NCBI GenBank assembly: GCA_034440615.1
Contig: JAOTOM010002293.1
Span: forward strand, 1-64,000
Origin: Ashinkailepas kermadecensis
Taxonomy: Eukaryota; Arthropoda; Thecostraca; Neolepadidae
Direction of reading: 5' to 3'
DNA: 64,000 nt
Both the position numbers and the translations under genes were made by a program. The notes beneath the pieces are model-generated. The model saw only the letters and a list, made by a program, of their open reading frames with translations, had not been told where the DNA came from and searched no databases. Positions within the stretch are counted from its first letter, which is position 1, and each line of letters starts with the position of its first letter. This document shows positions 11,455 through 23,004 of this stretch, one piece after another.

Positions 11455-12475
11455 TGATTAATGACTACGTAATACAAACAATGTAATCTGATAGGTAGTG
11501 AATTATTGATATAGTTGAACTGATTAGTTATTGGATCTTTCTTCTTTAAAAGGCTAATAATGACTTACGATTAATTGGGTTCGAAGCGACTACCTATATG
11601 TCGGTGTTCGCATACTTGGACAAACGAGTGCTTGCACTCTTTTGATTACAGTACTATTTGACTGAGCACTAGGAAGAGGTTACTGAGTTTCAAGTACTAT
11701 TTCTCTAGAGTGCGGAAATATCCTGTTACAAGAAGTGTTCGATATACCTGTTTATTTTACATACATGGGTTTATTTTCAACAATGAAGCTCTGTAGCATA
11801 ATTACAGTTGTCCTGCATTAGACAATGTCATACATTGCAGGTATTCGTAATATTAAAGGTTCAACACAACCATTTCGCACCGCGCAGGAACTCAGAACAT
11901 AGCATTTTCACAGTGACGGCGGCGGCGAGGTGCCGGCCGGCAGATGGCAGTTGCCAGATGGCCCAATATCCCAGTATGTTTCTGATATGTTAGACTACCC
12001 CTGTGCCACCTTTCGTGCTTGTATGAAAATGCACAAAAGGTTTGAATATCCTGGCTAAACCGCCCCACTATCGTGGCTGTCCGAGTTTTGCAAAACAGAG
12101 GTTAGATGATATGAGACGTATTTCCGATCGGAACCCGGATAATAATTTGAAAACTCTTTATTTAGATTACAAACATATTTAGCACAAACAATAATGTTTA
12201 ACTGCAGTTCACACCTCGTAAGGTACTGATCACACATAGCTTATTTGACATTTATCTTGAGTTTTTTTGTCGTTCTGTTATTTTACTATCAGGTTCCAAT
12301 GGACTGGTCAAAAGCCTGGTATGCATCACAAGGACTGGCAAAAAAGTCTGCCGGTTTTTGAACGGACTCCATGACCGGCTCTTGGTGCGTACTTCTGCGA
12401 CCACCACTGCTCACTGTATCCACTCACTTTTGCGCGGTATGGGGGTTGACTATCCTGGATGCCAACTCGTGGTGT
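11455..12475. other. No feature recognised
   Basis: AT-rich unique-looking sequence without a recognisable gene, RNA or repeat. Confidence 0.4.
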
Positions 12476-12562
12476 TGTTCGATTGCGGTCGGTGAACACA
12501 GCTGTTCGATTGCGGTCGGTGAACACAGCTGTTCGATTGCGGTCGGTGAACACAGCTGTTCG
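12476..12562. repeat. 27-bp minisatellite, just over 3 copies
   Basis: The unit is close to CGATTGCGGTCGGTGAACAC plus AGCTGTT and is nearly identical between copies, so it is recent or homogenised. It is followed at about 12610 by a short CAA-rich trinucleotide run. Confidence 0.95.
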
Positions 12563-13610
12563 ATTGCGGCCCAGTTCGGACGGTTGCTCTCATCGACAGA
12601 GGCAGACCAACAACAACAACAACATCAGACCTCGAGCTGAACATTCCACAAAGCCGGCCGGTGTCACTGATATACCGAACAAAACAGCGTCCGGCGACCC
12701 CAACTTGGTCGCTGTCGCTTCTGGCTCACTAGTGTCCGTAACTATGCATTGCATTCCTGTGTGGACCATGCTGAACCTGTCTGCAGGTCTGACGTTCCAT
12801 GTGTGTCGCTGGCACAAGGGTGCAAAATTGTATTCGGCTTAGTTTGGTTCACTTCGACTTCATAGCTTCTGCTTACTCTGCTTGTACTTCAGTTTCACAA
12901 AAACTGAACTGAATAAAGATTCTGCTCAATTCAGTTCATTTACGAAGCATTTAATGTCGTGGTTGAATTCGTGGATCCATGTTAGCAAGCATCATTTGTA
13001 GAATCGGGTAGTGCTCCAAGTGAAGTATCCTTCCTCCTGTATTTTGCATTCTTCGTATACTGTAATGATCATTAAGAGTGCATTGGATTCAGGACGTGGT
13101 ACTACCCTCCGTTTTATAAACCTTTATTTCTCGCCGAATGGTTGAGCAATTTATAATAAAATATAACTAATTTTGCACCCTCGAACCAGTTAATTCGTTT
13201 GTAAAGAAAGGTCATAGTTGAACAGCAAATATTACATCTATTGCGTATAATATGAATATGATATTTATTAAATATTAATTTATAAATAATAATATTTCAA
13301 AGCATTTGTTGAAGCAACTTCAAAATCACTCAAGACGAAAGAAAAAGCAACGTAGCATCGGTAAAACACGGCCGCGCACAAGCGTTGACGATAGCTGGGG
13401 GAATGCGATGCCAGAATAGAGTGATCGAAAAGAGACGTCTAACTTCGAAGTTCGGGAACATGTGCCGCAGAGCGCACATTTCGCGCTTGGTGACAGCGGC
13501 AGCCACAGGGCGGGAGAGCGGCGTCCCCCCGCACCCCTACACCCAGACCGCGATCCATTCGGCGGCGCGGGAGTACCCACCCGCACTGTCACAATGGGCA
13601 ACTGAGTCAC
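12563..13610. other. No gene recognised; AT-rich tract 13130-13320
   Basis: Nothing is recognisable except strong AT richness from about 13130 to 13320 (TAAATATTAATTTATAAATA type) and a rise in GC from 13370 towards the next array. Confidence 0.4.
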
Positions 13611-13611
13611 C

Positions 13612-13868
13612 CAGCCGCCACCGACACCGGCCTACCGCCACCGTCACCGGCCTACCGCCACCGTCACCGGCCTACTGCCACCGTCACCGGCCTACCGCCA
13701 CCGTCACCGGCCTACCGCCACCGTCACCGGCCTACTGCCACCGTCACCGGCCTACCGCCACCGTCACCGGCCTACCGCCACCGTCACCGGCCTGCCGCCA
13801 CCGCCACCGGCCTGCCGCCACCGCCACCGGCCTACCGCCACCGGCCTACCGCCACCGTCACCGGCCCG
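13612..13868. repeat. 20-bp minisatellite, about 12-13 copies
   Basis: The unit is CCGCCACCGTCACCGGCCTA with few substitutions (CTGCCA, CACCGCCACC). One copy near 13830-13850 is shortened. Since 20 is not a multiple of three, the plus-strand frame repeats with a 20-residue, three-unit period of Pro, His, Arg and Thr. The GC content is very high compared with the flanks. Confidence 0.95.
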
Positions 13869-15351
13869 CCAGCACGGCAGACATGTGGTCACGATGGAGG
13901 GGGTCCGGCTGAACCACTCTGGCCCGACTCCGCTCAGCTTACACCAGCCACACCCTGCAGTGGAAAATCCACCTTCGTGTCTGTGACCGTCGTATAGCTC
14001 CTCGCTTCAGTGTGCAGCTTGGACACTAAACGTTAAAGCCGGGGATAATGTTTCACGTTTTGTCTGGTGATGATGGATAGCCACCGCACCAAACACAGCA
14101 ACACGAGGTGAAGCGCCTTAGCGGCTTTGACCTACGGAGCGTGGTTTGGAGACCTACTTTGTGCATGTCATGTCGGTGCGGGCGCCAGCACTTCCTTAAT
14201 GCCTAAGCTGCGTTTTTGCCTGCTGGAGATACGCATGAGGGTTTCTTTTTTACTTAAGGATAAGCATGGACTTGAATGAGGAATTTCCGGGATTCAAGTG
14301 TCATACCCTGAACGCCTGCACGTGGTGTAGGAAAATGTACCTCCCAGGCCCATTTTCTTCGTAAGTGTATGTGTATGGGTATGAATGTGCGTGTGGTGGT
14401 GGGGGTACAACATATTATGTGACTTCCGCGTTTATCAATTAAACCTGAATCAAGTGGAGAGCAAAATGAAACAAAATCTGTCGACATTGGATGGGAGTTT
14501 TTAAACTCCACGCACTGCAGGCATTGCAGCCGAAAAGGTATTTCCTGCATCTTGCTGGTTGCAAGCGTGCAAGAACAGGTTGTAAGGCACAATAAGGCAC
14601 AAATCAATGCGACATCACCAAATCGTGAATTTTGTTCAACATGAATTTATGTGAGGTATATTGTCATAATGATTTCAAGAACACCTTAAGCAAAGTCCCT
14701 TTCGTTCAAGTTGTGGCTTGCAATTCCCGGTTAGACGGTGTTCACTTCTTATAACGTAGCTTGCGATGACTTCTATGTCGCGTTTTGCGAGTATTTTGCA
14801 CTTGCGATATGAATTAAATAATAAAGAAGTGAAATTGAATGATAACCAAAAGTCATCAGAATGTACAACCCGTCACGGAAGTGTCTAGATAAATTTAAGT
14901 GCAAAACACAACACCAGAGCAATTCAAGGGTGGATGGGTAAATTGTCCCAGGAATGTTCTTTTGAACCGCGTTATATGTTAGATGTTAGCCTCAATTTAA
15001 ATTCTTCCAGCATACTTGTGAAATTATTGATGAATAATGATGGCAAACGCTTCTTTCCAGTCCATGGCACTGGCTTTAGGCACAATGTGCAATCTAGGGA
15101 CTTCTGAAAATCTCATCAAGTATGTTGTGCCCAACGAATTTCTACCTAATAACAACTACCAGCTAGGCAAAAATTGATCGCGCAAACCAATGAGGCAGAC
15201 ACAAATTGGGGCACGTTGGAATTTAATCTCAAGGAACAGAAGAAATTATGATTTTACCACAAATACTACACCTGTTCAACCATGTCACCGTGCAGCATAT
15301 CGACATTTTTGTCTGATGTTTTGATTGAATACATGCCAATTGTCCATCCTA
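13869..15351. other. No feature recognised
   Basis: About 1.5 kb of unique-looking, mostly AT-rich sequence. No domain or RNA gene recognised. Confidence 0.4.
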
Positions 15352-16256
15352 CCTGTATGCAGTGGTGTCGCCACAAAATTCGTCCAGGGGGGGTCAATGT
15401 TGGAAGGGGGCCTCCTGCTCCCCGAAAGGGGGCCTCCCATTGTTTTTGGCTCTTAGTATGGTTCAAGAATGGGAAACATGATTTCATATTTATGTCTTGT
15501 TTGTTCTTGGCATGGTGCATCATTTACGCAAAACGCAATAGCAATAATCATTTTTTTCCGCTGAGAACTGAGCTATGCCAGGGCGCAAATAAGTAAATGT
15601 GGATAAATACCTAAGTGCCAAAACAAACACATGTCTTAATGCTTTCTCGACCCTGAGGAATCTTCCCGCTGGCCTCTAGATTCCAGCGAGCTGGCGGGGC
15701 TGGTGCTGAACATATCTTAAAGATATCTCCCATTGATCAACCCACTTCTATGTCCACCAAGTCTAACTGAATATAGCTAGATTCATCACTACTGTTAGTC
15801 ATTCCCACCAGCTTGGTGTCATAAGTAAGCTTAAACGATCATTTCTCAGTCCAAGGATGACAATTTCGCGAAGGTGACAACGAGAAGTGGATTGAATTGG
15901 TTTTCTTATCGCCATCTTAGGGATTTATTTATTTTTCTATAACATTTGGTGCTGGCTGCCAGGCACCTGGCACACAAGCTAAAATATTATATCCTCAGCG
16001 AACAAATTCATGGCAAGAACAAGCATTGAACAACAGTGCATACATGACAATGCAACAATGGCAATGCATAAATAATGCAAAACCTTCAAATTCCACGCCG
16101 TCACGCCCATGGTTTTTCCTGTGCTGCACCGTTTTGTAAATGACGTCGTTGAGAAGGTATTGAAGTTGGGAAGCTCTAATCATGGAGGCTGTAATCACAG
16201 AAGACAAGTTTTTGGGAAGAAAATGCATTAAAATACATCATTCCTCCCAATTTGTA

Positions 16257-16345
16257 TGGGGCATCGGTGTTGTTTTGTATGATTGTAAGGGGGAATTTGC
16301 CCCCTCAATGTTGGCTTTGCCCCATGATTCTGAAAATTGTTGGGA
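16257..16345 (+). mobile_element. Fragment of hAT MITE family also at 31016 and 40677
   Basis: The stretch GGTGTTGTTTTGTATGATT, then AGGGGGAATTTG, CCCCTCAATGTTGG and CTTTGCCCC parallels the first half of the 31016-31199 element in the same order. The second half and the right terminus are missing. It lies inside the 7-kb hAT-like element. Confidence 0.5.
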
Positions 16346-16350
16346 GACCA

Positions 16351-16900
16351 GTGGCGTACCTATATTTGCGTCAAGGAGGGGGCAAACGTATTTGGAGGGG
16401 GTCGACATACACTATTAAAAATGTCCTCGGATTTCGACCACTATTTTGTCAAAGGGGACCTTTTGAAATAAAATAATTAGTGACCAACTGAATTGTCCTG
16501 TGGAGGGGCCTAATCTACCACCATTGTTTCTGATTCGTCGGATTTCAACCCTAACTCCCCTACCCTGTCCTAAGGTTTTCTTTTGTGTCCCTTAATAATT
16601 TCCCAATTTCGACATTCCAGTTCATAGCGCCCAGTCGCCACGACGCCAACGTTCGTGCACGTGCACACCCATCTTGCGCATTCGGCGCATTCGCCACACT
16701 TCGTGCGGTGCTACGGTTTCTGCTAGGCCTCCTACGTTTTGCTAATTGCTGCCACATGATAGACTTGCGCCATATTTGACGTGATGGAATGCTTCGTATG
16801 GACGTTCGCTGCAAAAATTCGATTAATTAAATTCGATCATTAGTTCCCTACTTCCAACATTTTAAGGTGGTTAAGAATTGCGGATACCCGCTGAGCTTTG
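16351..16900. other. Possible second hAT-like left terminus and unclassified DNA
   Basis: CAGTGGCGTACC at 16351, followed by a G-rich subterminal stretch, resembles the termini of the hAT-type elements in this window. No matching right end or target duplication was found. The remainder to 16900 shows no recognisable gene. Confidence 0.3.
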
Positions 16901-17079
16901 ATGCACCTCATATCCTTGATTAAATATGCTCCCAGATTGGCTACCGAACCGAGGCCCTGCCTCAGTGTTCTTTTTTTGGACCCGTTTTGTCTTTCTTCGT
17001 CTACGGATGTGTCTTAGGGCTTCAATCCATTTTGTTAGGAACCCAACACATTTTCGAACTCCTGCTCGTTTTAGGGTTG

Positions 17080-19999
17080 TGTTGCTTTTTTGTGCACCGA
17101 GGATTTGTTGTTGGGTGTCGGGGCGCTTTCAAAGATCCCGATGTGTTTATTTAGTGCTCGGCCTTTTTGTTCGTTTTGGGACCATGCTGCTTTTTGCGCC
17201 CTCAGCCTCTTTTTCAGTCCCTTGTGCGGTCGCATGGCCCCTGTGTGCCTTGAGAGGTTCCGGTGTATTTGTTTAGAGCTCCCGGTACGTTTATTTAAGG
17301 CTGCAACGCATGTTTTAAGGCCCTGTCGGTTTTTGCGAGACTGCGCTTTGGAGGGCCAGTTGCACTTTCGGCCGCCGTTGTGGTCTTAGGGCCCCGCTGT
17401 GTTTATTTGGGGCCTCTGACGCACATTTGTGGGGCCCCAGTACAATTTTGGGGCTTCGGTGCGATTTGTCTGGTTCCCAGCGCGACTTATCGCGCCCAGG
17501 CGCGTGGTTCCGGGGACCCAACGCCAGTTTCCTGGGCTAAACGCGATTTTTGTGGATCTCTCTGAATATTCTTTTAAGTCCGAATCCCGGCCTGATTTTT
17601 CGAACCCCTGGCGCCATGTTTTTATATCTCACCTCGATTTTTTTTCCAGCTCCGGTATGCTTTTCTGGGGCGTACGCGATTTGTGAAGGCATCTGATGAT
17701 ATGTTCGGTGCTCCAGAGCCATGAAAATGGCTCTGGAGTTTCATGGCTTCATGGACAGTTATTTTGTGGAATCCCACCTTATTTTGGAAGGCTCCGGCTG
17801 TATTTTTTGGGGATACCGATGCGATTTTTGGGGTCACACTGTGTTTATGTGGGGCCCTAGAGGCCAATTTTTGTGAGCCCCAACGTGAATGTTTGATGCC
17901 CAGACAAAGGTTTTGGGACTACCGATGGGAATTGTGGGTCTCGAACGCGATATTTGGGGAACCGGTTCGAGTTTGCGGGGCGCGTTGTACTTAGCTTTGA
18001 CCCCAACGCGATCTTGGCGGTTCCTGCTCCAGATTTGTCTGGCCTTGGAGCGTGTTTTCTGAGCCCGCCGTATTTATCGGGTCAGCCCCCTGCGCGAATT
18101 CTGGTGGACGGACGCGAATTTGTGTGGCCCCAGAGCGACTTTTTGGGGCCCCGGCACAATTATTGGGAGCTTATCCCTCTTAGGAGGGAGGGAACATTTG
18201 CCCCTTTGATATGCCATTGCGGTCACCGAAGGATATTTTTTTCAGCCAATGGCTCCTTTCGGAGTGTAAATGCCCTCCGGGTATTTTTTTTCCAGACCTG
18301 TCCTTAATTTTCCGGTGCTGGGGTCGATTCGATCGAGTCTCGGTGTGAACTTTTTAGACATCGAGTTCTTTCTTTTTAAAGGTTCTCATGTGATATTTTT
18401 TGGTCCCGGTACGATTCTTCGGTCTCCCGGTGCGATTTTTTTGTCGATGCCCTGACACGTTTTTTTCCGGTGCCCAACGGGTTTTTCGGGAACTGACCCG
18501 ATTTTTGAGGCCGTAGAGTGACATCCCGGTTGATAATTGATTTGTGTGAATGTGATTTTCAAGGGCTGCGACGCGACTTTTTTGAGTGCAATGTAATCTT
18601 TTGTGTCTCGACGTCATTTGCTTGGATCCACAGCGCGAGTTTTAACGACCTCGACACTTTTTGGGCGTCCAACACGTTTTGGAGGCTTTTGGCGTCATTA
18701 TTGGGGCACCAGAGTGATTATCCATGTCGGATTGTTTTTCGTCGTCCCCGGTCTCATTTGTATCCCAATGAGACTGTTAGGGAACGGTACGACCTGTCGT
18801 GCCCCGAGCGTGATTTTCATGGTCCGGACGTGACTTTTTGGTACCCCCAGGCTCAGCGTGATTTTCAGGGGCCTCGGCCGGTTCTTTTTGGGACCATGTC
18901 GTGATTTTCAAGTACCCCGGCACGACTCCTACAATTTCTTAGGGGCTTCTTGCAAGTTATAGGCCTCCTCTCGCGTCTTAGGGGTCTCGTCCCATTTCCT
19001 GGAGCCTCTTTACCGGTTTTGCATGTCTTCTCGTGTCCTACCCTCCTCCATATTCAATGGCCCCCTCTCCCGTCTTGGAGGGTTTCCTTCTACATCCTGG
19101 GGCCCCTTTAACATGGCATAGGGCTTCCTCTCATGTTCCAGGGGCATTCTCTGCTAAATTAAGGGCCTCCTGCCACGCCTCGTGGGCCTCCTCCTTTGTC
19201 CTGGCAAAGCCTACCCGTTTTGAGGGCGTCTTCAATTTTGGAAACCTCACTTCCTTCCATACTTGCTACCATTCCCATCTTGAGGGCCTCCTCTCATTTC
19301 CTGGGAACTCCTTCCGGTCTTCGGGGCCTCATTCGGCCATGGAGACCTCCTATTCCAACTTGAGGGACTCCTCTCGAGTCCGGCAGGGGCCCCCTTTTCT
19401 CTTCTAGAGACCTTCTTTTTCAAATTAGGGGCCGCCTCTGACGTCTTGGGTGTTTTAAGGATGGCCTCTTATCTCCTGGTGGACTCCTCTTCTCTCCCAG
19501 GTGCCTCCTCTTACAAATTACAAGCAACCTTTCCTCTCTGAGTTCCCTTGTCATTCTCTGGGGACCTTATTACCCGTCTTGAAGCCTTCTTTCTCGCCTG
19601 GGAGCCATCCCTCCTATCTAATGACCTTTCTCTCCTATTTCAGGGGACTCCTCGTTCATCATGAGGTCTCATGTCCAATCTTGTGTCGTCCTCTTCCGAA
19701 TTAGGTGTCTCCTGCCACGTTTCTGGATCATCCTTTTCTATCTTGGTGGAACTTTACCCGTTTTAGGACCTGTTTTTGCGTCTCCAAAACCTGATTTCAT
19801 ATCCACTGGCTTTCTTTTCTGTCTTAGGGCCTCCTCTAATTTTCTGGGGCCTCCTCTCCCGTATTGGGGCCTCCTTTGTAGTCTTAGGGGCCTCCATTGC
19901 AATCCTGGGGTCCTCCTTTGCAAACCTGGGGTCCTCCTTTGCAAACCTGAGGGTCTCCTTTGCAATCCTGGGGGCCTCCTTTGCAATCCTAGGGGTCTC
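17080..19999. repeat. Degenerate ~20-bp G/C-skewed minisatellite, left block
   Basis: Units of about 20-21 bp alternate a G/C-rich half with a T-rich half. From about 17.1 to 18.9 kb the pattern is GGGGCCCC-like followed by GCGATTTTTG-like. From about 18.9 to 20.0 kb it is GGGGCCTCCTCT-like followed by CATCTT-like. The last copies before 20000 are clean 21-mers (CTGGGGTCCTCCTTTGCAAAC). Divergence is otherwise high, so the array is old or evolves without homogenisation. Open frames on both strands through the block are its translations. Confidence 0.8.
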
Positions 20000-21076
20000 C
20001 TTTGACAAGGTACCCCATAGACGGTTAATGATGCAGCTTCAGGTCCATGGTATTGCAGGTAGCATCCTAAAATGGATAGAGTTGTGGCTTTCAGATAGAC
20101 AGCAGAGAGTGATGCTAAATGGTACAAAGTCATCATGGCAAAATGTTCTTAGTGGAGTACCCCAGGGGTCGGTACTGGGGCCACTATTGTTCATTATATA
20201 TGTGAATAGCATTGAATGTGGCCTAAGCAGTAAGGTTTTGAAATTTGCGGATAATTTGAAGATCTTTAGGGCAATAACAGGGCACAATGAGCAGGTTTTG
20301 CTGCAGAAAGACTTAGACGAGCTAATGAAGTGGTCCGACAAATGGCAAATGAAGTTTAATTTTGATAAGTGCAAAGTCATGCATGTAGGTAGACAGCATA
20401 TGAAGGCTCCATACTTGATGAGTGGCCAAGTACTATCTGTGACTCAGCAGGAGAAGGACTTAGGTGTTATTTTGAACAGAAAATTGTGGGCATCAGAACA
20501 GACCAAAGAAGCCAGGAAGAAGGCACTAAGAATGCTTGGGGCAATACAGAGGAATGTGTCATACAAAAGTGCGGAGGTCATCAGGAAGCTTTACTGTGCA
20601 TATGTCAGGCCACATTTGGAATACTGTGTCTAAGCTTGGTCCCCTAGTTATGAGAAAGATTGGTGGCTTTTAGAGAGAGAGTACAAAACAGGGCAACAAA
20701 AATGGTTAATGGTATAGGCAACCTGGCATATGAGGAAAGATTGAAGAAATTGAATATGTTTTCACTCAGATATAGAAGGCTGAGAGGAGATCTCATCGAG
20801 GTTTTTAAATTTGTTCATGGTCAGGAACAGGGATATCTCAGGGAAATATTTGAATTTAACGGAAATGATGCAATTAGAGGTCATCAATTCAAAATTAAAG
20901 TTAATCACAGCAGGACAAGGTTAAGACAGTCTTTCTTCACCAACAGGGTAGTAGAACACTGGAACCAGCTGCCAGGAACGATTGTCAGTAGCAACACACT
21001 GAACATCTTTAAAAACGGCATAGACAATCATTATAAGAATAGGGGGCTTGTTTTTCGGTATTCCAGGGAGGGTTGA
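20000..21076 (+). pseudogene. CR1-type non-LTR retrotransposon polymerase, 5'-truncated and broken
   Basis: The homology begins abruptly at FDKVPH (RT motif A region), so everything upstream (endonuclease, RT fingers) is missing. The frame continues through LNGTKSSWQNVLSGVPQGSV (motif B, GVPQGS), then LKFADN, where the catalytic FADD of motif C is expected. It then runs through KWQMKFNFDKCKVMHVGR and the thumb segment LYCAYVRPHLEYCV. A TAA at 20631 interrupts where Gln is usual before AWSP. A frame change between about 20660 and 20685 moves the rest (ERVQNRATKMV, RRLRGDLIEVFKFVHG, FFTNRVVEHWNQLP) into a second frame ending at 21076. The order and wording of motifs fit the CR1 clade. The copy is inactive: the palm aspartate is changed, and there is a nonsense codon and a frameshift. 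It interrupts the ~20-bp minisatellite of the 7-kb hAT-like element. Confidence 0.9.
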
Positions 21077-21643
21077 TCGACAGGGAGGAGTTGGGAGTTG
21101 AGAGGAGTTTGAAATTGTTGAGTGTGTTATGCAATAGCAAGTGAGTCTCTTATTAAGTCTAAACGCTTTGTAACTTTATATAGGGTGTACCTAGCAGTGG
21201 ATTCAGCACCTTCCTTCGGGATGTGATACTGATGAGATTGTCTATGGTAGCACAATGGGTATGATGGGAGGAGTTTGTAATTGTTGAGTGTATTATGCAA
21301 TAGCAAGTGAGTCTCTTATTAAGTCTGAACGCTTTATGAATTTGTGTGGGGTGTGCCTAGCAGTGGATTCGGCACCTTCCTTCGGGATGTGATGCTGATG
21401 AGATTGTCTATGGTGGCACGATGGGTGTGATGGGAGGAGCTTGTGATTGTTGATGGTGTTATGCGGTAGCAAGTGAGTGGTGCTGGATAGGCTGGGATAT
21501 ATAGCTTCCTAGGAACTTGGGATAAGGGATTGATTGGGGTGGGAGTATGTACATTCCTAGTACCTTTTCTAGATAGGCTTAACCCAGATGGGGCCCTGTG
21601 GCTCTTATTAAGCCTTAATACTTTATGACTTTATGACTTTATA
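21077..21643 (+). mobile_element. 3' UTR and octamer tail of the CR1 copy, with internal duplication
   Basis: After the polymerase stop, a block of about 170 bp (GTTGAGTGTGTTATGCAATA onward, through GGATTC and CACCTTCCTTCGGGATGTGA) occurs twice and starts a third time between about 21110 and 21470. The element ends with about three copies of ACTTTATG (21620-21643), the short 8-bp 3' repeat typical of CR1/L2-group elements instead of poly(A). The host minisatellite resumes directly after it (AATCCTGGGGCTTCC). Confidence 0.8.
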
Positions 21644-22300
21644 ATCCTGGGGCTTCCTTTGCAATCTTGGGGGCCACCGTGCCAATTATCGGCACTCTCT
21701 TGATTTCTTGGGCCTCCTACCCTCTCCTAGGTGACTCCTTTTTCAAATTAGGGGCCTCCTCTCACGTCTCGGATGCCTCCTCACCTGTGTTTGGAGCCTC
21801 ATTATCCTCTTAGCTGGGTGCTTTTGTGTCATAGTCACAAATCCTCTCTCCTACGGTCCTCCTCTTCCAAATTATGGGCCTCATCTGGCTGGTTTCAGTG
21901 GCCTTGTTTCATTCCTGCGGAGACCTTCTTACCCATCTTGGGGCTCTCTTTTGCGTCCGGAGAAATATCTCCTATCAGTCCTTATTTTCGATTGTAGGGG
22001 CCTCCTCTTCCATCTTGGGGGCCTCGTCTTCCAAATTAAGAATATCCTGCCACCCATCGGAAGCCTTCTTGTCTAACCTGGGTGGCTTCCTGCCCGTCTC
22101 GGTGGCATCCTTTTCGTCCTGGGGCCTCCTCCCAATCTCTCTCCTACGTCTCTTATTAGGACCTGATTAGATTTCGCGGGAACCTCGTTGCCAGTCTTGG
22201 GGCCTCCTTTTCTGCCTCGTCGGCCTCCTTGCTCACTTTTTTTCCTGTGCATTTCCGGATAGGGGCCTCCTCAAATTTAAGGGGGGGAGGCGGCGCCCCC
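21644..22300. repeat. Degenerate ~20-bp minisatellite, right block
   Basis: Continuation of the left block after the CR1 insertion, with the same GGGGCCTCCT / CTTGGG pattern, ending in a G-rich stretch near 22270-22345. The first units after the insertion (CTTTGCAATCTTGGGGG) match those before it, showing that the retrotransposon inserted into a pre-existing array. Confidence 0.8.
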
Positions 22301-22371
22301 CAGTCTCACGGCAGGAGGGGCGACTGCTCCCTCTGCCCCCCCCCCCGGTGGTGACGCCCCTGCCTGTATGC

Positions 22372-22792
22372 CATTTACTGACACCTATTTTTCTGCCAGT
22401 AGATCTGAACCGATCAAAGCAACGTGCATAAGCTAATCTTAGCCGGCTACCGCCAATATTGCATTAACGCTAAGACCCATAGACGTAACAAATTAATCTT
22501 GTTATTCCTCATCTGGAAAAAAGGTGATACACCGTTAGCCGGGCAGTTACTGGCGTATTTTCCCATGCACCAGACACTGAAGGTACGGGAGGATGGCGGT
22601 GGCGAGTTATCTCCATCGTAACTTTGGAACCAATGAACAGACCAGAATGAAACCAAGCGCAATAAATATCACAGCCACACTCATTGCGTGAATGTTAATG
22701 TTGCACACCACGAGGTCACCGATGTTGTCACAGGTCAGGTCAAAGAAAAACATTCTGACGATTTTTGGACCATTGTTTAGCTGTTAGCATAG
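22372..22792. other. No feature recognised
   Basis: Unique-looking sequence right of the 7-kb element. The only notable motif is CAGGTCAGGTCAAAG at about 22732. Confidence 0.4.
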
Positions 22793-22887
22793 TATGGTGA
22801 GGCATAACTTAGGCGAGGCCTTCAGCTCTTATTGGTTATATTATATTATTTTATATCATGTATATATATACACACACACACACACAC

Positions 22888-22947
<60 letters not shown>

Positions 22948-23004
22948 ATAATATAGTATAACCAAAAAGAGCTGAAGGCCTCGTCTAAGTTATGCCTCAC
23001 CATG
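22793..23004. mobile_element. 212-bp hairpin (MITE-like) element around a TA microsatellite
   Basis: TATGGTGAGGCATAACTTAG then GCGAGGCCTTCAGCTCTT and an AT-rich stretch at 22793-22850 is repeated as a near-perfect reverse complement at 22945-23004. Only a few differences occur over about 55 bp. Between the arms are a CA run (about 22870-22888) and a TA run (about 22889-22944). The shape fits a foldback element or MITE whose core became a microsatellite. No clear target duplication was seen, so superfamily is unassigned. Confidence 0.75.

Larger units (their letters stand above)
15352..22371. mobile_element. 7.0-kb hAT-type non-autonomous element filled with minisatellite
   Basis: The left end at 15360 reads CAGTGGTGTCGCCAC. 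The right end at 22363, read from the other strand, is CAGGGGCGTCACCAC, which is 12 of 15 identical. Directly outside both ends is the same octamer CCTGTATG (15352-15359 and 22364-22371). Short imperfect terminal repeats beginning CAG-GG and an exact 8-bp target duplication are the hallmarks of hAT-superfamily elements. Inside each end lies a G-run and then units of a GGGGCCTCCT-type minisatellite, so the interior composition is the same at both ends. The interior (15360-22363) holds no recognisable transposase. It contains a diverged ~20-bp tandem repeat over several kilobases, a CR1 insertion (20000-21643), and at 16257-16345 a fragment of a second hAT MITE family. Another hAT-like terminus (CAGTGGCGTACC) starts at 16351 without a visible partner. 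Mobilisation would need a transposase from elsewhere. An alternative is that the two ends are unrelated hAT termini that match by chance, but the exact octamer at both junctions argues against it. Confidence 0.7.

Noticed and set aside
13612..13868. Proline-rich protein exon
   Set aside because: The Pro/His/Arg/Thr pattern follows the 20-bp DNA repeat exactly.
16351..22363. Alternative left end (16351) for the giant hAT-like element
   Set aside because: CAGTGGCGTACC is terminus-like, but its outer octamer (TGGGAGAC) is not repeated at the right end, whereas CCTGTATG outside 15360 is.
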